A stretch of DNA of 64,000 bases, taken from the NCBI GenBank assembly GCA_043228905.1, contig JBHGNT010000013.1, positions 1,798,001-1,862,000 on the forward strand, in the 5' to 3' direction. The position numbers and the translations under genes are program-made. Under the pieces are notes generated by a model. The model did no database searches and was not told where the DNA came from. It was given only the letters and a program-made list of their open reading frames with translations. This DNA comes from Azolla caroliniana. Lineage: Eukaryota; Polypodiophyta. The first letter of the stretch is position 1, and every line of letters begins with the position of its first letter. Positions 10,892 to 20,497 of this stretch are shown here, piece after piece.

Positions 10892-11295
10892 TGTTGAGAA
10901 TCATGCTCAACTTGGTCTAGTGTGTGAACTCACCTTGAGAGTGAATAGACACTCCAACGGTCAAGAGTCACCATTAAGTCACCTCTTTGTATTCTAGCAT
11001 TTAGTATGAGTCATAGAATCATATTCTATGACACATAACTTATGTGTTTTCACATTCCCCATGCTCCATGAGCCTTGTAGTTAATGAAGAGAGAGGGTGA
11101 CTATATAAAGCACCCTCCTCCCACCTTGTATTTAGTTGAGTCTTTCTCCTTTGTTAATACAATCTACCTTGCGTATTCTCTGTGTATTATTTATTGTCTC
11201 TCTCTCACTTTCTCTCTCTCTCTCTCTCTCTCTCTCATACACACACATAACTCACATCTCTTCCGCTTCACAAGAATCATATCCGATTCTTTATA
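10892..11295 (+). repeat. Copia-1 5' LTR
   Basis: About 404 bases, from TGTTGAG to TTTATA just before the PBS at 11296. The Copia-2 LTR ends TTTACA at the same place, so the terminal CA has mutated to TA. It holds a 33-base palindrome (11005-11037), the TATA box CTATATAAAG near 11101 and a pyrimidine-rich (TC)n leader at 11197-11238. The 5' half matches the Copia-2 3' LTR (GTGTGAAC, CACACCT/CTCACCT). Confidence 0.85.
11097..11110 (+). promoter_or_regulatory. TATA box of Copia-1 LTR
   Basis: GTGACTATATAAAG is conserved in all three LTR copies (also near 25278 and 30128), with the same flanks (GAAGAGAGAGGGTGAC before, ACCCTCCT after). This supports it as the element's core promoter. Confidence 0.75.
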
Positions 11296-11454
11296 TGGTA
11301 TCAAAGCGATTTGGTAGCTCGATCTAGCCCATTCGCCTCATCGTGATCGTGTGTTGTGCTTTACGCTGACGACCAAGAACCAGCTCATCGCTATCGTAGC
11401 CTCGCTACATAGCTCGCATTCGAAGAGAGAAGAAGAAGAAGAAGAATCAACATA

Positions 11455-14400
11455 ATGAATACTCAAATGGGGAGCGCTCTCCCTACCGAGAAGTTGGATC
11501 GAAACAACTTCGCATCTTGGGAGTACAAGATGCACCAATACCTTGTCGGACAAGGCTATTGGAGCTACATCAAAGGAGCACATGAAGACCAACCCGCCAA
11601 AGCGGCTCCCGGATACACGACATGGGATCAAGCCGCAAGCCGCGTGATGTATTGCTTGGCGACATGTGTTCACGATCACATGCTCGGCTACATTCGTGAA
11701 GCCAAGACGCCGAAGGAGGCATGGGAAAATCTACGAAAGATTTTCGCGGCAAACACAACCGCAAGAAGGCTTCAACTCCGCCAAGAGTTGAACAACATTT
11801 AACAAAGGGACATGTTCATTACGACATACACCTCGAAGATCAAGGAGCTTTGCGATTCACTCGGCTCAATAAGCGTAAACATCGATGATGATGAGATGGT
11901 GCAAATATGCCTCGGCGGCCTCACACCACGGTTCGGCGCGATGCGAACTGCCGTTCTAGCACGGGAGAAATCTCCCTCCTTCGAGCTCCAATCAATGTTA
12001 TTGGTCGAAGTAAACCATGTGCGTACAAGGAGCAATGAGTCGGAAGACCACATGCTCTACACGCACTCGAACGGAGGAAGAGGACGCGGATGACCGAGAG
12101 GCCGATTCAGCCAAGGACAAGGCAGACGAGGTCCGACTTACGATAACAACTCCCAATTTCGGCCGCAAAACGGAAGCCAACGAGGAGCCTTCGCAAGAAG
12201 GGGGAGCTTCCACTCCGGCCCGAGCCATCAAAACGCAACCGAATGCGGATATTACGGAAAGCTCGGCCACCACGAAGAAGAGTGCTGAAAGAAGATGCGT
12301 TAATCGGCTTCCACAAGCCGACAACTCACGAATTACGCGCACAATTCCGATTACGAAGAGTATAGAGGAATGTACGGGCACAACTCCGACTACGAGGATC
12401 GTGGCGGAATGTATGCATACAACTCCGACCGTGGCGGAATGTTTGAAATGATGAAACATAGAGCAAACTCTATGTCGGCCTCTACCTCAACTAGTGCCCT
12501 CAATCCGGAGGACGTATGGTTTGTTGACTCCGGAGCCTCAAACCATATGACATCTCATAAAGAATGGTTTCTTGAACTTCGAGAGCCGGAGCGACCCGGT
12601 TATGTCGAAACCGGAGATGACAGTACGCACCCGATTCAGCACATCGGCAATGTTCTGTTTGGAAAAGAAGGTAAGCAAAATTACATTAAAAATGTCTTGC
12701 ATGTACCGACCATTACGAAGAATTTGGTCTCCGTCGACCAAATTGTAGAGCAAGGGATGCAAGTTCGATTTAATCAAGGCAGTTGCTTCATCGAAAAAGA
12801 GGGCCGACTCATCGCACGCGGACGAAGAGAGGGCCGAATGTTCATTCTTGACCCACATGAGATGAAATCGGCCATGTTCGCAAAGGGCATGAAAGCCGAC
12901 TCCAACATAGAGTTATGGCACAAGCGGATTGGCCATATAAATCTCCAAAAGCTCAAAGCAATGAAATCGAAAGGAGTCGTCATCGGACTCCCGACATTCA
13001 AAGAGAAGGAGATTGAAGGTGTATGCGAAGCGTGCCAATTCGCCAAGCAACACCGACACCCATTCCCGAAAGAGTGGAACGTGAGCAAAGGTCTACTCAA
13101 CATAGTCCATTCCGACGTATGGGGACCAGTGCAAACGGCTACATTCGGCGGATGTCGATATTACGTGCTCTTCATCGACGACTTTTCTAGGCACACTTGG
13201 ATCTATCCGATGCGGCAAAAGAGCGAAGTGTTCGGACACTTCCAAAAATTCAAGAATGAAGTTGAGAAAGCCACGGGCCGACATGTACGATGTCTCCGAT
13301 CGGATGGCGACAAGGAGTACTTCTCGGACGATTTCACGGCGTATCTCTGAAAGGAAGGAATTCGGCGAGAATTCACTTGCCGACACACTCTGCAACAAAA
13401 CGGGGTAGCCGAGCGCAAAAATTGGAACATCCTCGAAGTAGCGCGGGCCATGATGAACAAGAAGCATATGCCCAAGTCTTATTGGGCCGAAGCTGCAAAT
13501 ACGGCCGCCTACCTAATGAACCAGTGCACAACATCCGGCGTGCACGAGGTCACTCCGCATGAAAAATACTTCGGAAAGAAGCCGAACTTATCGTACACCC
13601 GGATATTCAGCGCGATAGCGTACGTGCACATCCCCGATGAGAAGTGTCAAAAGCTTGACCCGAAGTCGGAAAAATGTATCCTCGTAGGATACTCATTGGA
13701 GCAAAAGGGGTACAAATGCTACAACCCCTCAACTCGAAAATCTCGAGTAAGTCGAGACGTCATTTTTTACGAGTCCGCATCCTGGTACACACCAGAGACA
13801 ACCTCGACTCCGACTCCGCTCGACCCGGAATTTTCCAAACAAGAGATCGAGGATGAAGATCGCCTTACGCGCATATTCGAAGAAAGTCCGATCACGACCC
13901 GATTGAGCAGACCACAAGAGCCTTTGAGCGATCAAAGCACATCACGGCCTAGCCCGAAGATGGACAAAGGCAAGGCGAAAATGTCGGAATACGAAGACGA
14001 TCGCTTCAATGACGATGAGTCGACTCACTCACTCGACAGTGAGTTCGGCGGTTTCGAGGTACCAATCGGAGCTAAGAAAGCCCTCATCTCTGCAAATGAA
14101 AAACTCTGCTGATCCACCCGTGAAAAGAACCTCGTAAGCCAATTCAGCTACAAAGATTATATGGCGTACCATTAGGCCTTTATGATGAAGGTCGCGATAG
14201 TACGGGAGTCGGAAACCTTTTCGGAAGCCGCAAAGGACCCGCGATGGATCGAAGCAATGAACGAGGAGATGCAGGCACTACAGAAGAACGAGACGTGGGA
14301 TCTCATTCCCACCTCACCAGACAAAAAGGCAATCAGATGCAGATGGATTTACAAAATGAAGTACAACGCTAACGGCTCCGTCAATCGCTACAAAGCGCGA

Positions 14401-14994
14401 CTCGTAGCGAAAGGCTACGCCCAAACGCACGGAGTTGACTACGAGGAGACCTTTGCCCCGATGGCAAAGATGACAACGGTGCGGACCGTAATTGCGCTTG
14501 CCGCGGCAAAAGGGTGGCACCTCCATCAAATGGACGTCAAGAACGCCTTTCTACAAGGCAAATTAGAAGAGGTGTACATGATACAACCACCCGGCTTCAA
14601 CGCGAGCACCCATCCGAAAGTTGTATGCCGACTGAAGAAGCCACTCTACGGCCTCAAGCAATCACCACGTGCTTGGCATTCGAAGATAACGCAATATCTT
14701 CATCAAATCGGCTTCCGTATGTCAAAATCAGACAACTCCCTCTACATACGAAGCGATTCCGCAAGTCCGATTGTCATCATCTTATATGTGGATGACCTAG
14801 TCATTGGAGGTGAGCATCTCGTCAAAATCAATAAGGTCAAATCCTTCCTTTCCGACAAGTTCGAGATGACGGACATGAAGGAGCTCCACTACTTCCTCGG
14901 CATCGAGGTAATTCGGACTCCGGCCGGAATCATGATCTCTCAACGGCACTACATCCTCAACTTGTTATACAAGTTCGGTATGGCTGAGTGCAAA
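11455..14994 (+). pseudogene. Copia-1 gag-pol polyprotein, interrupted by nonsense codons
   Basis: One frame runs the whole length with no frameshift. Gag (11455-12240) has TEKLDRNNFASWEYKMHQYL. A zinc knuckle near 12243 reads CGYYGKLGHHEEEC, with the second Cys changed to Tyr. Protease near 12520 has WFVDSGASNHMT. GAG-pre-integrase has LWHKRIGHI. Integrase has SDVWGP, FIDDFSR and RSDGDKEY. RT (14182 on) has KARLVAKGYAQ, FAPMAKM and LYVDDL. Stops are TAA 11800, TGA 12091, TGA 12286, TAA 12301, TGA 13348, TGA 14110 and TAG 14173. Comparison with Copia-2 or the family shows that most replace Gln, Arg or Trp by a transition. The product cannot be made whole from this copy. The same frame runs on into gypsy gag. 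Confidence 0.85.
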
Positions 14995-15000
14995 TCCTTT

Positions 15001-15045
15001 CCCGATCAATCGGGGGCTTGTCCAGTGCAATCCTCACCACTGGAC
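15001..15045. other. Two adjacent perfect inverted repeats at the copia/gypsy junction
   Basis: CCCGAT-CA-ATCGGG spans 15001-15014. GTCCAGTG and CACTGGAC at 15020-15027 and 15038-15045 enclose a ten-base loop. They lie at the very point where copia homology ends. Confidence 0.8.
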
Positions 15046-17286
15046 ACTCGATTGCGAGTTGATTCACCACCAGAACCCCCGTCGAGCCCTCCGGACGTCA
15101 ATCAACCGGAACTAAACCCTTTTTCGGTGCTACCAGAAGACCCACAGTACGACATCATGCCGTACCCATACCCACGATATACCGACGGACCAGACGCAGA
15201 GTCACACGTCCGTGCCTTCATATCCACGTGGCAGGCTAACCACTCCACGCACCGCCTCACGCCGGCCGAAATCGATGCCTCGAAGATTGCCGAGTTCACA
15301 CTCTCCCTCGATGGACCGGCCGCACGATGGTACTCTCGTCTCGAAATAGGAGAGGCCACCACTTTCCAAATCGTGCGCACAAAGTTCCTTGAACTTTTTC
15401 ATCACGAGGTGCCTAAACGGGAACTGCTCTAGCAATTCTTCTCTATATGCCAGGAACCGCACGAAACGGTCGCGCAGTTTACGATCCGGTTCCAGGATCT
15501 CTACAGACAAGTGGTCGATGATGTCTCGGCACAACATATACCGGACACTTTCCTATCCCGTTTACGAGAGCCTCTACGAACGACTCTCGCACTTACAAAT
15601 TTCGCCAACCATACTATCGAACAAGTCATAGCGCGCGTTCTCGCCCTCGATCGGAACCAGCACGGCACGGCCTTCTCGATGACATCCTTGCAAAACGCTC
15701 TTCCCCAAGAGGAAAATCGCTTTCGCCAAGCCCTCCAATGCACTGCGTGTTCAGGATCGGGGCACCTGGCCCTCGAATGTCCCCACCGACCACAGTGTCC
15801 GATCTGTCAGTCTCGAGCTCACACGGTCAAGCAGTGCAAATATAATATGTTGAACCGCACAACGGCGGCACCGGTCCGCCAGATCGAGCCACGAAATACA
15901 TACTCTCGGCAAGACGAGCGATATATCTACCGAGACCAGGATAACGACCAACCGCGATCCCCGGATCGATGGCGCCGAGACGACGACTACCAACGTGATA
16001 ACCACCGTGATTATTATCGCGATGACCGGCACGACGATTATGCTCGATACGATGACGATCACGATGATCGGTATGACCGAAGGAACTCACGCATTGATCG
16101 GCGAAACGGCAACTGCAACTCACGCAACAATAGAAGACCTAATCACAACCGCCGACGGGACGCTCCTCAACATGACCAGCGCAACTCCAACGCACCTCGG
16201 AACAACCCACCACCAAACAAGACCGAGAATCAACAACAACAACTTCCACACACAGACTGAGCGGACACCAGCAGCTCGGCCAACGTGACATGTTTTAAAT
16301 GTAATCAACCATGCCACTACGCCACGCAATGTCCGACAACCAACCGTGGCAAGGCACCCGCGGTGAACAGTATCATGGCCGATGTTCAAACGGTCACTAC
16401 CCGGAGTAAAGCGCAGACTACTCAGTGGCAAATCCAGGATGAAGTACGTTAGGCAGCAAAAGAATGGGTCGACAAGGCCAATAAAAATAATGTCGTACGC
16501 ATGCAAACTGACATGCGGGACGGGCCCAGTGAAGTACCACAAACCTCGGCACCATCCACGTCGTCGGAGGACGACCAGCTATGGGATGTTCTTACCAAAT
16601 CCCGCATCTCGCTACCCCTACATAAACTGCTACCACTCATGCCGAGATTTCGGGACACCCTGGCGGCACTCCAGGCCAATACTAAGGCCGTGACACCACC
16701 GGTACACCTCACCGAAGCAGGAACTGGTCCACCACTCATGGATTCTCAGAACCCAACCGTGCGAATCATCATTAAGGGACAAGACCTGCACGGATGCATC
16801 ATCGACGGCGGATCCGGCGTAAACGTTATTAGCGAGTCAACGTGTCTCAACCTAGGCTTGAATCAATGGGAACCATGCCCCTTTTGGCTTCGGATGGCCG
16901 ACACCCGCTCCGTTCGCCCCATTGGTTTAATCCTCCATCTCGACTTCACACTCGGAGGCCACATGTTCACAATCTCGGCCGTCGTGCTACGACTGGAGAC
17001 ACAAGGCGCCTACCCAATGTTACTAGGTCGACCATGGTTGCGTACAGCGAATATCAAGCAACATTGGCAACGCAACATGATCTCGTTCCGAAGAGGAAAG
17101 ACAAAAGTCCGAATCATCACTTAAGAACGAGTCCCCGTCGCCCTCAACACTTCGCCGTTATACGCGGAAGGGGTCCATATGCTCGACGGGTTGGCCGATG
17201 AGGAGGTCGATGACTTCCTAGAGGATCATCCCACGATCATCCCTCTCTTTGAAATCAATGCCTTTACCAACCATCGAACCATCTAA
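15015..17286 (+). pseudogene. Gypsy gag and aspartic protease
   Basis: The frame is continuous with Copia-1 upstream. A retrotransposon gag domain (ESHVRAFISTW, RWYSRLEIGEATTF, ETVAQFTIRFQDLY) ends in two tandem CCHC knuckles (CTACSGSGHLALEC and CPICQSRAHTVKQC, about 15740-15840). An Arg/Asp/Tyr-rich stretch follows (15900-16110), then a third knuckle CFKCNQPCHYATQC near 16291-16332. The protease has the active-site DGGSGVNVIS near 16805. In-frame stops are TAG 15430, TGA 16258, TAG 16450 and TAA 17122. The first three fit CAG or CGA changed by C-to-T. The frame ends at a TAA near 17284, and RT continues in another frame. Confidence 0.85.
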
Positions 17287-20284
17287 AGACGAGGAAGTCA
17301 CGGAGGAGTCACCACCCCAGGATGAACCAGATGCAACCACAGTTGCCGAGCTACGTCATGCTCGGGAGGCTTTCGAACGCGAACTCGCCATTTCACAACG
17401 AGTGAAACCATCAACCCTGGAAACAATAAACCTCGGTTCAGACGAGAATCCCCGTACGATACAAATTGCCAATAATCTACCAACCGACGAACGGGCATGC
17501 CTCACCGACTACTAGGATGTTTTCGCTTGGTCTTACACCGATATGAAGGGGTTGGATCCTCAATACTACCAACATCAAATTCACATCTTACCCGACACTC
17601 GGCTGGTTCAGCAGAGGCGCTACAGGATGAACCCCAACTACGCCGCTAAAGTCAAAGAGGAAATTGACAAACTACTCCGAGTGGGCTTCATTCGCCCTGT
17701 TAAATGGGCTACATCGTTGAGCCCGATCGTAGTGGTCCCAAAAAAGAACGGAAAAATCCGCATCTGCGTCGACTATCGGAAGCTTAACGCGGCAACAGTC
17801 ACCGACGGTTTCCCTCTCCCATTCACGGATAGTGTCCTCGACACGGTAGCCGGCCACGAATGCTACAGTTTCCTCGACGGGTTCAGCGGCTATAACCAGA
17901 TAAGAATGCACCCGGAGGATCAGGAGAAGACCGCTTTCGTCACAGAATGGGGTGTTTTTGTAGCAGAAGTTATGATGTTCGGTCTAAAAACGGCGCCGGC
18001 TACGTTCTAGCGCATCATCACCGAAATCTTTCATGACTACATCCCGGCGTTCATGCAAGTCTTTCTCGACGATTTCGCCGTGTATGGCCATCGACGGGAA
18101 CACATGACCCAATTACGACTCTGCCTGGACCGATGTCGCCAAGCTCGATTGAGTTTAAACCCGGCGAAATGCGCGTTCTTAGTCACCAGCGGCAACCTTC
18201 TCGGCCACATTGTCAGTCAAGAAGGCATTGCTATGAACCCCGATAAAGTAAAGGCAATCCTGAATGCCACCGCACCCTCGAACGCTAAGGCACTAAGCCG
18301 TTTTCTGGGACAGATCCGGTGGCACAGCCAAATGATACGACACCTGGCCGATTTCACGACACCCTTACTCGCGGCAGTCCATCGCCTTCCTTTCCAATGG
18401 ACGTCAGTCGAGGACACGGCCTATCAGACCCTGAAATGAATGTTGTCACATGCCCCGGTGGTCCAGTCTCCGGTTTGGTCCGAACCGTTTCATGTCTTCG
18501 TAGATGCTTCGGACATCGCCATCGGCAGTGCCCTGATGCAATGCACACCCTCGAATTGGTATAGGCCCGTGTACTACGCCAGCCGACGGCTCTCGACCGC
18601 GGAAAAGAATTACTCCACCACCGAGCGGGAGGCCCTCGGTATGATTTATAGCATCAATAAATTTCGGCATTATCTCTTGGGCCGAAAATTTACCTTTCAC
18701 GTGGATCACTCGGCCCTTCTTTATTTGGTCAATAAACAAGCCCTCACCGGACAGTTGGCTCGGTGGATGCTCCTACTACAAGAGTTTGATTTTCAGATTC
18801 AGCATCGACCCGGGGTACAACATGCCGTCGCCGACTACTTGAGCTGTCTTGAGTCAGGAGAACCGGCGAAAACAACGTACGACGAGCTACCGGACGCCAG
18901 CCTATTTAACTTGACCACGGTACTAGACGATAACGGAGATGAATGGATCACGGAGATGACCCATTTTCTCACTACCGGTGTACCTCCCGAGCACATGACC
19001 CTTGACACGAGAAAACGCCTTGCAGTGCGTAGCCGGAATTTTTGCCTCGTCTCGGACATTCTCTACCACAAAGGCTCAGACGGCATATGGCGCCGAGCGA
19101 TTTGGCAATTCGAGAAGAACGCCGTTCTTCAGGAAGCCCACCAGGGAGTAGCTGGGGGACACTACGCCGGGGATTCCACGGCAAGGAAAGTTTGGCAAAG
19201 TGGATTATGGTGGCCAACAACAAAGAAAGACGCTCACGAGTTTTGCCGGCAGTGCGATTTGTGCCAACGTCTAGGGCAACCAATGGAACAGTCACGGATG
19301 CCACACCAGCCGATTCTTCCGTTGGACCCATTTCAAAAATGGGGTTTGGATTTTGTAGGCCCTTTCAAACCACCCGCGGCCCGAACAAGCAATAGGTATA
19401 TTATCGTTGCCACGGATTACTGCACCAAATGGGTCGAGGCTAAGGCACTCCGAGATAACACGGCGGCATCCACGGCTAAATTTGTGTACAAGCACCTTTG
19501 GTGCCGTTACAGATGTCCAATCGAGCTCGTTAGTGACCAAGGTGGGCACTTCATCAATCATATAATATGTGAGCTTACACACCACTACGCGGTGGTGCAC
19601 AAGAAAAGCACACCATACTACCCGCAGGCGAACGGCTTGGCAGAATCGATCAATAAAATCCTCCAAACCATACTGAAGAAGATCGTGAATGAAAACAAGA
19701 CCGATTGGGATGACAAACTCCAAAGCACGTTGTGGGCGTATCGTACGACTTTCAAAACAAGCATCCAATCGACCCCCTTTCGAATGGCGTTCGAGTTAGA
19801 AGCTGTAATGCCCGTAGAGTTCCAAGTCCCAAGCCTCCAAGTTCATGTCAAAGCACGGCTCCCCGAGGCCGAATCCGAGCAATACCGGCTGGAACAACTC
19901 CTCGAACTCGGGGAAGATAGGATAGAGAGTATGGCCCAGCTCGAACAACGCCAACGGCAACGCAAGGCTTTCGTGGATCGACATCGACATGGGCTAGAGA
20001 AGGAGCTCACCATCGGCAAACCAGTTCTTCTTTTCCAAACACGACTCGGGTCAATGCCGGGAAAATTAAGATTTCGGTGGACCGGTCCATTCTGGATTAT
20101 CGACGAGTTCAACGGGACGTTCCAGCTCGGCACACTCACCGGCGACACGGTCAAAAGCTGGGCCAATGGTTTTCGACTTCGACCATATCGAGGGACTACA
20201 CCACCCAAACCGTTTACCGAACCACACGGCACAAACAAGACTCGGGAGATCACCACGGAGGACGCCACGTGTCCCCCTGAATAA
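17249..20284 (+). pseudogene. Gypsy reverse transcriptase, RNase H and integrase
   Basis: One frame runs from 17249 to the TGA/TAA region at 20284, broken only by TAG 17513, TAG 18008 and TGA 18437. RT has VVVPKKNGKIRICVDYRKLN, FLDGFSGYNQI and the catalytic FLDD (about 18060). RNase H has FVDASDIAIG, REALGMIYSI and DHSALLYL (18490-18720). Integrase has the HHCC zinc finger (HQGVAGGHY...CRQCDLC, 19140-19265), then D (GLDFVGPF), D (SDQGGHF) and E (GLAESINK). The stretch after it ends FRLRPYRG with no chromodomain. The stop at 18008 replaces the Gln of the invariant ATFQR, so it is a mutation and not a programmed stop. Confidence 0.9.
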
Positions 20285-20497
20285 GGACTCACCCACCTTC
20301 TTGAAATTAATAAAAGTAGTAGTAGGTAGGATTAACCATAGTTTAGCCACTGATTAGCTACAACTACACCACCCACCTAGGCACCCACAATTTTAGGAGC
20401 ACCCCTCGCCACCACTCAGTTAATACCTATTTAAGCACATGCAAAGCACTAGAAGCACCCCACTCACCTTCAGGACACGTGGTGCTAGTCACTTATT
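20285..20497 (+). other. Spacer between gypsy pol and the extra ORF
   Basis: No frame of note. It is richer in A+T than the ORFs on both sides and holds several CACCCAC-type blocks. It could hold the leader or a splice acceptor for the downstream ORF; no motif decides this. Confidence 0.4.

Larger units (their letters stand above)
10892..14994 (+). mobile_element. Copia-1: LTR retrotransposon, 3' part missing
   Basis: It starts with a 5' LTR (TGTTGAGAATC...) followed by a primer-binding site TGGTATCAAAGCG complementary to initiator tRNA-Met. A gag-protease-integrase-RT reading frame runs from 11455. The order PR-IN-RT identifies Ty1/copia. Homology to Copia-2 (25162-30315) stops near 14994, inside RT after LLYKFGMAEC. 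RNase H, the polypurine tract and the 3' LTR are absent, and gypsy gag sequence begins directly. Confidence 0.9.

Noticed and set aside
11998-12459. 153-codon minus-strand frame within copia gag
   Set aside because: Antisense shadow of the gag and zinc-knuckle region; no recognisable domain, and its composition mirrors the sense strand.
14182-15432. The 416-codon frame as a genuine copia-gypsy fusion protein
   Set aside because: RT is cut short before RNase H, stops flank it on both sides, and nothing shows expression. The junction is reported as a structural finding only.
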